DNA from: Lentimonas sp. CC4
GTDB lineage: Bacteria > Verrucomicrobiota > Verrucomicrobiia > Opitutales > Coraliomargaritaceae
NCBI RefSeq assembly: GCF_902728235.1
Contig: NZ_CACVBO010000001.1
Coordinates: 3,922,900 to 3,986,899, forward strand
Reading direction: 5' to 3'
DNA length: 64,000 nucleotides
Part shown: positions 20,811 to 33,828 of the stretch, one piece after another
Layout of the letters: every line of letters starts with the position of its first letter
Position numbering within the stretch: the first letter of the stretch is position 1
Notes under the pieces: generated by a model
Seen by the model: the letters and a program-made list of their open reading frames with translations, nothing else
The model's database searches: none
What the model was told of the DNA's origin: nothing
Position numbers and translations under genes: made by a program

Positions 20811-21530
20811 ATGAGCACTCCATATCCCACCAATCGCCGCATGAAAGATATGGTCGCCAGCGAGCGCCCACAGGAACGGCTCGCCAAACACGGGGCCGAA
20901 GCACTGAGCGACAGTGAACTACTCGCGATGATTCTGCGTAGCGGCCCGCACGGCATCGATGTGCTCACCATGTCCAGCGAGCTCATCAACAAAGCCGGCT
21001 CGCTCACCAACCTCTTGCGCTGGAGCGCCGCAGATTTTCAAACCATCAAAGGGATCGGCACAGTGAAGTCCCTGCAACTGATGGCGGTGATGGACTTCGC
21101 TCGCCGTATTTTAAAAGAAGACGACTCGGTCGAAACGATCTTTGATACACCCGAAGTCGTCGCTCGCCACTTTCGCACCTTGATCGCGGGCAAAGAAGTC
21201 GAACATTTCTGGGCGTTGTGCCTCGATCGTAAAAATCGCCTAATTCAACGCATCGAAGTGTCAAAAGGCACGGCCTCATCCTGCTTAGTGCATCCACGTG
21301 AGGTGTTCAAAGAAGCCATTAAACTCAGCGCCTCTGCCATCATCGTCGTGCACAATCATCCGAGTGGCGACCCCGCACCAAGTCGCGCCGATATACAAGT
21401 GACACGCCAACTCCGCGAAGCCGCCAAAATCATCGGTATCGACTTGATCGACCACATTGTCGTCGGCCAGCGCAATAAAGACCCCCACGGCATCGGGTTT
21501 TACAGCTTCAACGAGGCCGGCTTGATTTAG
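20811..21530 (+). CDS. radC: RadC family JAB-domain protein
   Basis: A 239-residue RadC. The N-terminal part has a helix-hairpin-helix-like segment (FQTIKGIGTVKSLQLMA), and the C-terminal JAB/MPN domain carries the metal motif VHNHPSGDPAPSRAD. The start MKDMVASERPQERLAKHGAE after a short lead is typical. Despite its name, a role in DNA repair is not proven for the family. Length is normal. Confidence 0.93.
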   Translation: MSTPYPTNRRMKDMVASERPQERLAKHGAEALSDSELLAMILRSGPHGIDVLTMSSELINKAGSLTNLLRWSAADFQTIKGIGTVKSLQLMAVMDFARRILKEDDSVETIFDTPEVVARHFRTLIAGKEVEHFWALCLDRKNRLIQRIEVSKGTASSCLVHPREVFKEAIKLSASAIIVVHNHPSGDPAPSRADIQVTRQLREAAKIIGIDLIDHIVVGQRNKDPHGIGFYSFNEAGLI

Positions 21531-21736
21531 TGACTTCGGCACAGACCTCGAACGCTTAACATTGCCCGTTCGACCTTTGCTCAGGGGCCACTACCTAATA
21601 ATACTGACGTCTTTAAGTTAATGACTTGCAGCGAATCATAATAGGATCTTTTTATGATTCGGCCGATAACGCTCTGAAAGGTCAGAGCAAACAAGAAAAC
21701 ACTAGCACCCGAAGCTCAATCGACTAGATCAGTCTC

Positions 21737-22543
21737 ATGCATTTATTTGTCACTATAAGGCATCAAACACTCGGATTGTCGCAGATCATATTCTGCATCA
21801 TTGTAGCACTCGCATTAAACCTAACCACACACGCCACGGCTGCCAGTCGGCTCTTCGAAGATATAAGAGACTCCAGCGTCACGCTACAGAACCAATCAGG
21901 AAAAGAGATCCAGTGTAGACTCATACGTTACGACATCAACGAACAACTCATTCAGATTTCGCTACTCGACTCCGATAAAAAAATCTGGATCGCTCCCAAA
22001 ATCCTAGATGCAGCAAGTCAGAGGATGATATACCACTGGATCATGCAACAAACGATTCATGACTTCATCATGATAAAGGCAGAAACAAAACTAGCCCAAA
22101 AAAGCACGAAGTATACCGCGCAACAAACTAGCTTTACCATCGAGCTGCGCAACCTGAGTAAAATCAAGATGAAGAATATGCAGGTGCAATATCGGCTCTA
22201 TAAGAAATCAGCCGATCATAGCGCGGCCAATGCAGCCAGCAACGGCAGCTCTTCATTACCCAAAGCAGGTTGGACGTTTATCGAAGGATCCAAAAAAGTG
22301 ACTGAGCTAGAAGCAGGTAAGACAGAAGCCTTCGAGACCTCGAGCATTCCGATTATAAAAAGTAAAGTATCAACCACTTACAGTGTCACCTACCTATCAT
22401 CGGGGAGCACATACAAAACCGGCGAGAAACATGAAAGCGCCCGAGACAGCCTAAAAGGACTGGCGATGCGCATCAGTTACAACGGCGTGATCATTAAGGA
22501 CTGGTATAGCGAAAAGGCACTGGAGCATTTTGTGAATTGGTAA
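21737..22543 (+). CDS. Exported SHD1-like domain protein
   Basis: 268 residues with an N-terminal signal peptide (SQIIFCIIVALALNLTTHATA). Residues 40-100 (VTLQNQSGKEIQCRLIRYDI, then ISLLDSDKKIWIAP) resemble the SLA1-homology-1-like beta module that is common in exported Verrucomicrobiota and Planctomycetota proteins. The remainder is beta-rich with no known signature (FTIELRNLSKIKMKNMQVQY). Predicted location is the periplasm. Function unknown. No operon partner: the next gene is convergent. Confidence 0.6.
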   Translation: MHLFVTIRHQTLGLSQIIFCIIVALALNLTTHATAASRLFEDIRDSSVTLQNQSGKEIQCRLIRYDINEQLIQISLLDSDKKIWIAPKILDAASQRMIYHWIMQQTIHDFIMIKAETKLAQKSTKYTAQQTSFTIELRNLSKIKMKNMQVQYRLYKKSADHSAANAASNGSSSLPKAGWTFIEGSKKVTELEAGKTEAFETSSIPIIKSKVSTTYSVTYLSSGSTYKTGEKHESARDSLKGLAMRISYNGVIIKDWYSEKALEHFVNW

Positions 22544-22550
22544 TGCACGA

Positions 22551-23291
22551 CTAAACCTCCGGCTTTTGCACCGCCCAGAAACGGCAGTCGTCGGAGAAAT
22601 CATCCACCTCCCGTGACTCGTGCGCGAGCTGCGAGCGCATGACTGTCGCTTCGATCCGGAAACCGACCCGTTCCAGCACCGTTTCCATTTCCTGCACCGA
22701 GGGCACGTGCATATAGTGCGCACCATCATCAGTCGTTTCTGTGCGATCACCAAAATCATCGAGCTCGGCAGACTGTTCTGCCTGTTCCCAGCGCTGCTCC
22801 TCCTGAATCCAAAAGCTACGGTGCGGCGAGCGATCGCGATCATGCGAGGTAAAGACAAACCACCCGCCTGGGCGAATCACGCGAAAGATCTCACTCAGCG
22901 CCTGCTCGCGCTGCGCGGCCTGCGGGATTTGCATCAAGCCATTGAACCCAAAAATCGCGCCATCAAAGACATTATCCTCAAACTCTAGATCCGTCGCATC
23001 ACACACGCGCAGTGGCATATTGTATTCCAGCAGCGTCGACAGATGCTGCGCTCGCTTGATCATTTCTGCAGAATAGTCCGTCGCCATGATATTCTGATAC
23101 CCCAGCTCATGCAGGCCAAACGCGATACGCCCCGCTCCACAGCCTAGCTCCAGCAACGAATCCTCCTGCTGGAAAACGCGAGTAAAGATCTTCTCCTCCG
23201 ACTCCCATAGCCCCAGACGCGCCGCCGCCTTCGCGTAGTGATCCACCACGGATTCAGAATCAAAATATTTGAGCACAGTTTCGCGATCCAT
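22551..23291 (-). CDS. SAM-dependent class I methyltransferase
   Basis: About 246 residues. Motif I is [19 protein letters not shown], motif II region [20 protein letters not shown], then [15 protein letters not shown]. This is a UbiE/Methyltransf_11-type fold acting on an unknown small molecule. I start at [10 protein letters not shown]; an ATG 12 codons upstream is possible. It is convergent with the SHD1-like gene, 7 bases apart. Confidence 0.88.
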   Translation of the reverse strand: MDRETVLKYFDSESVVDHYAKAAARLGLWESEEKIFTRVFQQEDSLLELGCGAGRIAFGLHELGYQNIMATDYSAEMIKRAQHLSTLLEYNMPLRVCDATDLEFEDNVFDGAIFGFNGLMQIPQAAQREQALSEIFRVIRPGGWFVFTSHDRDRSPHRSFWIQEEQRWEQAEQSAELDDFGDRTETTDDGAHYMHVPSVQEMETVLERVGFRIEATVMRSQLAHESREVDDFSDDCRFWAVQKPEV

Positions 23292-23347
23292 GGACTGAGA
23301 AAACGGTGTATCCCCACGATCTGGCAACTCTTATCTGGCACGCGGGC

Positions 23348-23426
23348 GTAGGGGCTTTGCTTGCGAAGACCGCGACAACATAGAAACCTCTCGAAACTTC
23401 GCGGTCCGCGCAAGCACGGCCCCTAC
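23348..23426. repeat. Palindromic repeat family GTAGGGGC, copy 1
   Basis: Left arm GTAGGGGCTTTGCTTGCGAA continuing to 23374, and right arm ending AAGCACGGCCCCTAC at 23426. Two further copies are at 26.9 and 34.4 kb. The shape is that of a REP/BIME-like intergenic hairpin. Confidence 0.8.
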
Positions 23427-23500
23427 AATGAGACACAATTCGTCACATCTACGGCTTGCCTCTGGAACTGTTGTCTCCAAAGTTTGACCAAAATCACCAC

Positions 23501-25192
23501 ATGGTCGCTTTTATCAAAACCATTACCCTTCTGCTCATTGCCAGCTGCCTAGCAATGGCAGCGCTGCTTGTGCCTGCACACATACGCTCGATCGATCAAA
23601 GTGTCATTGAGCTGGCAGGCGCCAACGGCACATCCGTCGAAAACAAACTCTGGGAAGAAGTGAACGCGGCCTATATCGGCCCCGCTCAACGTATCGCCGC
23701 AGCCACGCAGATCGAAGCTCCCCTGCTCCAAGCACGCATCGTAGAGCTACTCCAAAAGAATCCGGATTTCTCGCTAACAGGCGGTCCCGATCGCAGTTTT
23801 GAAGACTATTTAAAGAGCAGCGTGAATTCACGTCGCGCTGCCGCCGTCATCCCTCAACTCCTGCCACGTGTGGAACGAGCAGCATTGAGCGCCACACTGG
23901 CCACATCCAACAACCGTAATATTGCCGCGCTCCTTAACATCCGCGATCTCACCGGCCTGTTACGCTTACACCCAGCGAGCCACGCCGCCGGTGCACCCTA
24001 CGACTCTGGCGTGCTGACCTTAGCCCTACTCATTGAAGGCGGCCATTTCCAGCCCGCACTCGCTCAACAAATCGGCAACTTAGCCACACTCGCCGCCAGC
24101 CGAAATCCCGATGCGGTCATCGCCTGCGAAGACTTTGTCATTGGCACCCTCTCACTCGGCCGACAGCTCGACTACCGCTCGCTCGCCAGCCTCGCCGAGA
24201 TGACTAAAACACTCAGCGACTGGTCACAAATGGCCTCCCTCTTTCGCGCGCAGCCCGAGCGTATCGACGAAAACTTCACCGCGCTGCTGTTCACACAAGA
24301 TCCGGACGGACTCTATACCTATCTCGCCGAGCACGACGAAACGGGCAACACTGACATCGACCTAGCTCTGCGCAACGGCTCCGCTGCCGTCAGCAAACTG
24401 ATCGACTCCGACCTGCCGATCTACCGCCCCAGCACGCTCCCCGCCACCATTTTAACCACTTTAGCGCCCTACCGCCCTGAAAGTTTCGTCGCCATTACAC
24501 TCCAGCAAAACGCACTCGGTAAGCTACTCAAATTCGCCCTACTCTTCCTCGCCGGCCTCGCCTTTGCCTTTGCAATGGGCAGCGCATGGCGCGCGAGCAT
24601 CGGCAATATTACGACCGTCTCGCGCACCAACCCGATGGTCATGGCACGCGATATCTTGATCAGTTTGGTCGTCGTCCTCACCATTTGGACTTTCTTTGAG
24701 CCCGACATCCTCAAATCACAGGAAACCGCCCCCGACAACACGCCACGGATCGAATTTGCCGTCGCCGACTCACTTTCAGCAATCAAATCACCCGTCAAAG
24801 CCATGCAAGAACTCAACCAAGTCACCCTCCTCGTGCTCGCGCTGTTTTTCATCATACAGCTCGTCATCTATTCCTTCGGCTTAATCAAGCTACGGGAAAT
24901 CTCGAAGCAGCAACTCAGCGCTGACATGAAAATCAAGCTACTTGATAATGAAGAAAACCTGTTCGACTTCGGTCTCTACGTCGGCCTCGGCGGCACCGTC
25001 CTCTCCTTGATCCTTGTCGCAGTCGGCATCGTCGAAGCCAGCCTCATGGCCGCATATGCTTCGACACTCTTCGGCATCCTGTTTACAGCGATGCTCAAGG
25101 TCATGCACCTGCGCCCCTACCGCCGTAAACTCATCCTCGAAGCCGGTTCTAATGAAGCGCCGTCGACGCTGATGAAAAACATCGAGCTGTAA
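23501..25192 (+). CDS. TolQ/MotA-like membrane protein, large exported insert
   Basis: 563 residues. An N-terminal membrane segment (ITLLLIASCLAMAALLVPA) precedes a long, Ala/Leu-rich helical region (about 30-325) that should lie outside the membrane. Then come further membrane helices, near residues 345-365, 390-410 and 460-475. The end (FDFGLYVGLGGTVLSLILVA, then YASTLFGILFTAMLKVM) resembles the pore helices of the MotA/TolQ/ExbB family. The next gene has a MotB/TolR-like single helix at its N-terminus, so the two could form an ion-driven envelope complex. This is a pattern-based inference; no database match was run. Confidence 0.5.
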   Translation: MVAFIKTITLLLIASCLAMAALLVPAHIRSIDQSVIELAGANGTSVENKLWEEVNAAYIGPAQRIAAATQIEAPLLQARIVELLQKNPDFSLTGGPDRSFEDYLKSSVNSRRAAAVIPQLLPRVERAALSATLATSNNRNIAALLNIRDLTGLLRLHPASHAAGAPYDSGVLTLALLIEGGHFQPALAQQIGNLATLAASRNPDAVIACEDFVIGTLSLGRQLDYRSLASLAEMTKTLSDWSQMASLFRAQPERIDENFTALLFTQDPDGLYTYLAEHDETGNTDIDLALRNGSAAVSKLIDSDLPIYRPSTLPATILTTLAPYRPESFVAITLQQNALGKLLKFALLFLAGLAFAFAMGSAWRASIGNITTVSRTNPMVMARDILISLVVVLTIWTFFEPDILKSQETAPDNTPRIEFAVADSLSAIKSPVKAMQELNQVTLLVLALFFIIQLVIYSFGLIKLREISKQQLSADMKIKLLDNEENLFDFGLYVGLGGTVLSLILVAVGIVEASLMAAYASTLFGILFTAMLKVMHLRPYRRKLILEAGSNEAPSTLMKNIEL

Positions 25193-25201
25193 CTTACAGA
25201 A

Positions 25202-25275
25202 GTTAGGAGTCAGGAGCTAGAAGTTAGCTCACATCTACACGACCTCCTAACTACTAACTCCTAAATTCTAACTCC
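25202..25275. repeat. Inverted heptamer repeats (TTAGGAG)
   Basis: The left side 25202-25227 carries TTAGGAG, TCAGGAG and CTAGAAG heptamers; the right side 25244-25275 carries their inverse (CTCCTAA CTACTAA CTCCTAA). They can fold on each other. They fill the gap between two genes that probably work together. Confidence 0.85.
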
Positions 25276-25282
25276 TTTTTCA

Positions 25283-26875
<1,593 letters not shown>

Positions 26876-26920
26876 GGGACGGCGGCAGTCTTCCGCAACT
26901 GCGCCCTTCAACACTCCAAT

Positions 26921-27016
26921 GTAGGGGCTTTGCTTGCGAAGACCGCGCAAAGGCCACCTGTGCACGGAGTTTCGTAACGCCTCAAACATTTGCGGGTGCC
27001 GCAAGCAGCACCCCTA
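26921..27016. repeat. Palindromic repeat family GTAGGGGC, copy 2
   Basis: Left arm starts GTAGGGGCTTTGCTTGCGAA at 26921; right arm ends GCAAGCAGCACCCCTAC at 27016. The loop sequence differs from copy 1 while the arms are kept. Confidence 0.8.
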
Positions 27017-27096
27017 CTTTTCCTTTTGCATTCCTGCCTGTCGCTACGATCTTCACTGCGAACCAGCGTGCGTATCTGACGTAAACGCGGTCTAAA

Positions 27097-27312
27097 AACC
27101 AATGCCATTGCATATTTCCAAACCTTCTTACTTCTCGGGGATAAATATAATCAAAGCCACTGAGTTTTAGCCACAAAAAGGCACGAAGAAGCACGAAAAC
27201 TAAATAGCAGAAAAGTTTGTGTCTTTTTGTGCCTTTTCGTGGCCATAAAATACGCATGGCTAGAACGTAATCCTATTTAAATTTTGCTAATCTGGTAATA
27301 TGCAATGGCATT
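27097..27312. mobile_element. Nested palindromic element (MITE-like)
   Basis: The outer inverted repeat ACCAATGCCATTGCATATT (27098-27116) is repeated exactly, inverted, at 27297-27315. GGTCTAAA occurs as a direct repeat at 27089-27096 and 27313-27320, a possible 8-bp target duplication. Inside lies a second palindrome (27164-27248) whose arms hold CACAAAAAGG CACGAAGAAG units at 10-bp spacing, like the ends of the GxxExxY cassette. No coding capacity. It looks like one element inserted in another. Confidence 0.65.
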
Positions 27313-27370
27313 GGTCTAAAGACACGCGCTACCACTTAAGATCCGCAACCAGCCCCCCCCATCCAAACAC

Positions 27371-27404
27371 AAAAAAAAGCCCCCGGTGTGAACCGGAGGC
27401 TTTT
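27371..27404 (-). terminator. Terminator of rpsA
   Basis: Read on the minus strand: AGCCTCCGGT, loop TCAC, ACCGGGGGCT, then a run of eight T. It lies about 24 bases after the rpsA stop. Confidence 0.9.
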
Positions 27405-27427
27405 GAAAGTTTGGAGACTTCGAGCGC

Positions 27428-29083
<1,656 letters not shown>

Positions 29084-29233
29084 ATTATATATAAGTTACT
29101 GCACGCCGGAGCGGCAGTGTGGTTGAGGTTATTGTTGATATCACCTCTCAAGGCAGAATGCCCATCAACGCGCGGGCGCATCGTGAGAGGAACGCGAAAA
29201 GGTAGGCCTGCCCTCCAAGCCTGCAAGCCTAAA

Positions 29234-29263
29234 ATACTAGGTCCGCTGCGACTTCTGGCTCAA
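29234..29263 (-). promoter_or_regulatory. Sigma-70-type promoter candidate for rpsA
   Basis: On the minus strand TTGAGC and TAGTAT are 18 bases apart. Transcription would start near 29228, giving rpsA a leader of about 145 bases. The gap 29084-29345 holds no gene. Confidence 0.4.
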
Positions 29264-29345
29264 AACAACAGCATTTTTACGCCAGTTTCCCAGCTTCATT
29301 GAATTCAGACTTTGAACTTTCAGAATTTCTGCGCACAACAAAGCC

Positions 29346-29672
29346 ATGCTCAACGATCAATATAGCCCAGCAGAGGACAATTCCAGCGACGAAGAAAAGC
29401 TCGATAAATACTCAGGAAACGTGGACTGGAGCTACTTAAAGCCCCACTTTGAGGCTAACTCCATGATCTACGTCGACCCGAGCCTCGACCTAAAAACCGC
29501 AGGCCTAGCCTTTACCAACGACGACCAAGCACAAGTCAAAGCCTGGCTCAAATCTGGCGACCTCGTGCAACCCTGCGAGCTACATGCCGAACACTGGAAG
29601 CAGAGCGATACACATTTCAATGCCATGATTGTGCGCCCCTTCGTGCTCGCCCAGCCAATTAGCAAGTCCTAA
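29346..29672 (+). CDS. DUF2288 family protein
   Basis: A 108-residue cytosolic protein resembling DUF2288: VDWSYLKPHFEANSMIYVDP, LDLKTAGLAFTNDDQAQVKA and a final IVRPFVLAQPI. The family is widespread in aquatic bacteria and has no assigned function. It is followed after 13 bases by an exported protein gene and then dinB, probably one transcript. Confidence 0.75.
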   Translation: MLNDQYSPAEDNSSDEEKLDKYSGNVDWSYLKPHFEANSMIYVDPSLDLKTAGLAFTNDDQAQVKAWLKSGDLVQPCELHAEHWKQSDTHFNAMIVRPFVLAQPISKS

Positions 29673-29685
29673 GAATCCATAAACT

Positions 29686-30624
29686 ATGACAAAACCACAT
29701 CTAGCCAGCATCAGCCTATTCATCGCCTCACTCGCCACCAGCAGCGGTGCAGAACTCACAAAGCCATCAGTCCTAGGCTGGCAAATGAGCGAAATCACTG
29801 CGCCCGATAGCAGAAGCGACTATAATCCCTACTCGAAACTAATACTACCAGACGACCAGCGCTTTGCCATCGTGCAGGCTCGATTCAAGATCGAATGGGC
29901 AGATGCTGACAACGAAAAGGAAGAACTGGAGCACAGCTATGCTGACATCGCACTCACCCTAGCAGATGGAACCAATATCGCACCCATCGCATCCATCACC
30001 AGCGATGGCCGAATTGACACATTCAGCAAACCAGAGCGCGAAGATATTGAAGCAAAGGAAAGCAGGGGAGCCGAAGAGCTAAGATGGGGAGCGATCTTCA
30101 TTCTACCGAACTCCACTATCAAACAAGGGGACATCACCTTCATCGACTCGCAATACCCAGTCGAATTCGCCACCACGCAACCTCCACACCCATCCGAACA
30201 GATCCGAGTAGAAATTACCTCGACCGACTGGCTCAAAACAAACACCAGTGCCCCTGGCGCAGAGCGACGTATTCCCGATGCCTCATTAAAGCTTGAGTTC
30301 CCGGGTAAAGGCCTTTTTCAGGTCGAACTCAACGTGCACGCACTGAAGCCGAACGTCATTGGCGGCGAGAACCGCATGATTTTCAAGCCCTCCGACTTCA
30401 GCCTAAAAACTGAACACGGATCCATCGAACCCATCGGCATCCTAGGCTCGCGAGGACAAATCACCCGCAGCACGATCTACAACATCTCTAGAAGATCACT
30501 CGAAGACCTCCCAGAGGCATCCACCGACCTCAAACTCCTATTCAAAGCACCAGACACATTTGAACACGGCCAACTGGAGTATTTCGGCAAAGCCATCGCC
30601 GAAATCACCGCGCCAGCCGAATAA
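29686..30624 (+). CDS. Exported protein of unknown function
   Basis: 312 residues with a short signal peptide (ISLFIASLATSSGAE). The rest is beta-rich, with no cysteine or catalytic motif that I recognise (RFAIVQARFKIEWADADNEK, FPGKGLFQVELNVHALKPNV). Probably periplasmic or surface. It lies 13 bases after the DUF2288 gene and 10 bases before dinB. No function is proposed. Confidence 0.6.
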   Translation: MTKPHLASISLFIASLATSSGAELTKPSVLGWQMSEITAPDSRSDYNPYSKLILPDDQRFAIVQARFKIEWADADNEKEELEHSYADIALTLADGTNIAPIASITSDGRIDTFSKPEREDIEAKESRGAEELRWGAIFILPNSTIKQGDITFIDSQYPVEFATTQPPHPSEQIRVEITSTDWLKTNTSAPGAERRIPDASLKLEFPGKGLFQVELNVHALKPNVIGGENRMIFKPSDFSLKTEHGSIEPIGILGSRGQITRSTIYNISRRSLEDLPEASTDLKLLFKAPDTFEHGQLEYFGKAIAEITAPAE

Positions 30625-30634
30625 CACACTCCAC

Positions 30635-31684
30635 GTGCAAGCCACTCGACGCATCATACACATCGACATGGACTGCTTCTATGCAGCCGTCGAGATGCGC
30701 GAACATCCCGAACTCGACGGGCGTCCGATTGCCGTCGGCGGCGCATCTGGACGCGGAGTTCTGACCACCTGCAACTACGCCGCCCGCGAATACGGCGTGC
30801 GTTCGGCCATGCCGGTGTTCAAAGCGCGCGAATTATGCCCGCATCTAGTCATCCTGCCAGTCCGCTTCGAGCTTTACCGAGCAGCCTCCAAGCAAATCCG
30901 CAACATCTTCCACTGCTACACAGAACTGGTAGAGCCCCTCTCGCTCGATGAAGCCTATTTAGACGTATCACACCTAAAGCGCCGTGGTGCAGAAATCGCC
31001 GAAGAGATCCGCGCCGCAATTTTCACAGAGACTCAACTCACAGCGTCAGCTGGCATCGGGCCGAACAAACTAATCGCCAAAGTCGCGAGCGACTGGAACA
31101 AACCAAATGGGCAATGCGTCGTCTCCCCCTCACATGTTGCGAATTTCATGCAAACCCTCCCCGTGCGCCGCATCCCAGGCGTCGGCCCAAAGAGCGCTGC
31201 TCGCCTCGCCGAGGTCGGCGTCGAGACCTGTGCCCAACTGCAAGAGCACAGCAAAAACGCACTCGCCAGCGAATTTGGTAGCTTCGGCCTAGAACTCTAT
31301 AAACTCTGCCGCGGCATCGACGAACGCCCCGTCCTGCCCAATCGCATCCGCAAAAGCCTCAGTAACGAGCATACCTTTACCAAAAATATCGAAACCCTCG
31401 AAGACTGCGAAGACGCCCTGCGCCGCCAGCATGGAGAAATGCTAGACGACTTGCGCAACACGGCAGCAGATCGCCAGATAGCCAAAGTCGTGGTCAAATT
31501 AAAATTCAGCGACTTCCGACGCACCACTGCGGAAGTCTCCAGCCGCCAACCTGAACTCAAAAGTTACCTGAAGCTCCTACGCGAAGCCTGGGGACGCAGT
31601 GGCGAACCCGTGCGCCTACTCGGCATCGGCGTGCGCTTTGCCGAAACACAAGACGGCCCAGAGCAACTAGAGCTCGGATTGTAA
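30635..31684 (+). CDS. dinB: DNA polymerase IV
   Basis: A 349-residue Y-family translesion polymerase. Motifs: RRIIHIDMDCFYAAVEMRE with the first metal-binding aspartate, YAAREYGVRSAMP, the catalytic pair in LSLDEAYLDV, SAGIGPNKLIAKVASDWNKP, and the helix-hairpin-helix PVRRIPGVGPKSAARLAEVG. I choose the GTG at 30635 because it lies 10 bases after the upstream stop and gives the usual N-terminus; an ATG 25 codons earlier would overlap the upstream gene. It is followed by the small-RNA region on the other strand. Confidence 0.95.
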   Translation: MQATRRIIHIDMDCFYAAVEMREHPELDGRPIAVGGASGRGVLTTCNYAAREYGVRSAMPVFKARELCPHLVILPVRFELYRAASKQIRNIFHCYTELVEPLSLDEAYLDVSHLKRRGAEIAEEIRAAIFTETQLTASAGIGPNKLIAKVASDWNKPNGQCVVSPSHVANFMQTLPVRRIPGVGPKSAARLAEVGVETCAQLQEHSKNALASEFGSFGLELYKLCRGIDERPVLPNRIRKSLSNEHTFTKNIETLEDCEDALRRQHGEMLDDLRNTAADRQIAKVVVKLKFSDFRRTTAEVSSRQPELKSYLKLLREAWGRSGEPVRLLGIGVRFAETQDGPEQLELGL

Positions 31685-31722
31685 ACACGGTAGAAGCGCG
31701 CTTAGCCACTTGATAGGGCACT

Positions 31723-31743
31723 AAAAAAGCGGCAAGATGCCGC
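31723..31743 (-). terminator. Minus-strand terminator next to dinB
   Basis: Read on the minus strand: GCGGCA, loop TCT, TGCCGC, then six T. The T run is only on the minus side, so it stops transcription coming from the RNA array toward dinB. A further inverted pair (TAGAAGCG at 31691 and CGCTTCTA at 31741) overlaps it. Confidence 0.7.
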
Positions 31744-31761
31744 TTCTAGGTAACAACCCAC

Positions 31762-31926
<165 letters not shown>

Positions 31927-32058
31927 TTTATAAAAAATGGAGAAACGAATACATCCTATCAAATAGTGCACCTACGCAGGAAAATCCACTGCAAATGCGC
32001 CATAAATTCAGAGAAACGACGTATTCGAGCTGACGCGAGCCCCTACTCCAATGACCTT

Positions 32059-32086
32059 AAAAAAAGCTAGAATACACCCTAGCCTT
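32059..32086 (-). terminator. Second terminator after RNA copy B
   Basis: On the minus strand AAGGCTAG pairs with CTAGCTTT around GGTGTATT and runs into seven T. It lies just beyond the terminator hairpin of copy B, a backup-terminator arrangement that recurs after copy A. Confidence 0.6.
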
Positions 32087-32097
32087 AAAACAGACAC

Positions 32098-32260
<163 letters not shown>

Positions 32261-32299
32261 GAAAAACTGAAAAAAAATTTAAAGAACGATTATTTTTAG

Positions 32300-32391
32300 A
32301 CAACTAAGCGGCGCAGGGAATACCCCTAAACCCCGCGCCGCACCATTGTCTACTTTATTACCCTATATAACTCCCATACACTGGGAGACTA
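32300..32391 (-). ncRNA. Candidate small RNA, copy C (divergent)
   Basis: A shorter relative. It keeps a CTCCC/GGGAG stem with a different loop (32371-32387), the linker AAAGTAGACAATGGTG, and a terminator-like hairpin (32308-32341) whose loop still reads TTAGGGGTA. The stem bases differ from copies A and B but pair again, which supports a structured RNA. The T run is poor. A good promoter lies directly upstream. Confidence 0.5.
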
Positions 32392-32396
32392 TGAAT

Positions 32397-32425
32397 ATAT
32401 AATAATACAACAGGAATAATGCCAA
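32397..32425 (-). promoter_or_regulatory. Sigma-70-type promoter of RNA copy C
   Basis: On the minus strand TTGGCA and TTATAT are separated by exactly 17 bases, close to the -35/-10 consensus. Transcription would begin near 32390, just before the first hairpin. Confidence 0.6.
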
Positions 32426-32535
32426 GTTCCCTGCGGTGTCATTTTTTGCGCGTTTTTTTCTAATCCGCCTCAAATTATCGTATTTTAGATGGCACCGTGG
32501 CTCAAATTGACCATAGCTTTTCAGTGCTGACACTT

Positions 32536-32898
32536 ATGAATTTCTCTAAAAATACCGAAGACATCATCGCCGACTTTCGCGGACTCCCGCGCACGGCGAC
32601 CTACTCTTCGAAACGACCGCCAGTCCAGCTCGACAACATACTCGTCCTGCTCACAGAGAAATACAAACTAGAGCAACCCAGCGCCGAGCGCACACTCGTC
32701 GAGCATTGGGGCGAAATTTTCGGCAATCTCGCAGGCCGCTGCAATCCCGTGCGCATCAAAGACGGACGCACTCTCATCGTATCCGTCACCAACCAAACGC
32801 TGCGTTCAGAACTTCAATTCCGCAAACGTGCCGTCTTAAAGAAAATTCAAGCACTCCCCCATTGTAAAGATGTCCGCGAAATCGTCATCCGCGGCTAG
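32536..32898 (+). CDS. DUF721/DciA-like protein
   Basis: A 120-residue protein of the DUF721 family, to which the replicative helicase loader DciA belongs. Key pattern: LVEHWGEIFGNLAGRCNPVR, DGRTLIVSVTNQTLRSELQF and a C-terminal KDVREIVIRG. It may help load DnaB; many bacteria without DnaC use DciA. The ATG at 32536 is chosen over an upstream GTG (13 codons earlier). thyA and folA follow. Confidence 0.75.
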   Translation: MNFSKNTEDIIADFRGLPRTATYSSKRPPVQLDNILVLLTEKYKLEQPSAERTLVEHWGEIFGNLAGRCNPVRIKDGRTLIVSVTNQTLRSELQFRKRAVLKKIQALPHCKDVREIVIRG

Positions 32899-32969
32899 CA
32901 GGCAAATTACCCCTAGAGCTTAATTGACACCACTTCCTCACCAGCAAACTCTAGCGCCACTTTATTTAC

Positions 32970-33764
32970 ATGAAAAACTATCTGGATCTCCTTCGCACTG
33001 TCCTCGAAACCGGCACGTATCGTGACGACCGCACCGGCACTGGCACCTACTCTATTTTTGGCGCACAAGCGCGCTTCTCACTAGAGCCAGACTTCCCCCT
33101 GCTCACTACGAAGAAACTCCACCTGCGCTCGATCATCCATGAGCTACTCTGGTTTTTAAAAGGCGACACCAACATCAAATATTTGAAGGATAATAAAGTC
33201 CGCATCTGGGATGAATGGGCAGACGAAAACGGCGACCTCGGCCGCGTATATGGTGCACAATGGACAGATTGGCGCGCCAGCGATGGCAGCAGCACCAATC
33301 AGATCGCAGAAGTCATCGACTCGATTAAAAACAATCCAGACAGCCGCCGTCACATGGTGTGCGCGTGGAACCCAGGCGAAATCAAACACATGGCGCTCCC
33401 TCCCTGCCATGCGCTCTTCCAATTCTACGTCTGCAACGGCGAGCTCAGTTGCCAACTTTATCAACGTAGCGCCGACATTTTCCTAGGCGTGCCATTCAAC
33501 ATCGCATCCTACGCACTACTCACTCAAATGATCGCCCAAGTGTGCGGGCTCAAAGCCAAGGAATTCGTCCACACTTTCGGCGATCTACACCTCTATGCCA
33601 ACCACGTTGAGCAAGCCAAGCTACAACTCTCCCGCGAACCGCGCCCGCTGCCGCAGATGAAACTCAACCCCGACGTGATGGCTATCGATGGCTTCACCAT
33701 CGACGACTTTGAGTTGGTCAACTACGACCCGCACCCAACCATCAAGGCACCGATTGCTGTGTAG
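32970..33764 (+). CDS. thyA: Thymidylate synthase
   Basis: A 264-residue ThyA, which converts dUMP and methylene-THF to dTMP and dihydrofolate. Visible are [20 protein letters not shown], the [14 protein letters not shown] segment, the catalytic cysteine in [12 protein letters not shown], and [20 protein letters not shown]. Length and C-terminus (TIKAPIAV) match the short bacterial form. The dihydrofolate product is reduced by FolA, encoded 64 bases downstream. Confidence 0.97.
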   Translation: MKNYLDLLRTVLETGTYRDDRTGTGTYSIFGAQARFSLEPDFPLLTTKKLHLRSIIHELLWFLKGDTNIKYLKDNKVRIWDEWADENGDLGRVYGAQWTDWRASDGSSTNQIAEVIDSIKNNPDSRRHMVCAWNPGEIKHMALPPCHALFQFYVCNGELSCQLYQRSADIFLGVPFNIASYALLTQMIAQVCGLKAKEFVHTFGDLHLYANHVEQAKLQLSREPRPLPQMKLNPDVMAIDGFTIDDFELVNYDPHPTIKAPIAV

Positions 33765-33828
33765 CCTTCGGCTAGTGCGAGTGAACATGAGTGACAGTGA
33801 TAGTGCTTAAATAAATCCAGCTACCCAC

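Noticed and set aside
27352..27361. Run of about eight C next to the rpsA terminator
   Set aside because: A simple homopolymer at a gene end; no evidence of phase variation since it is not in a coding sequence or promoter.
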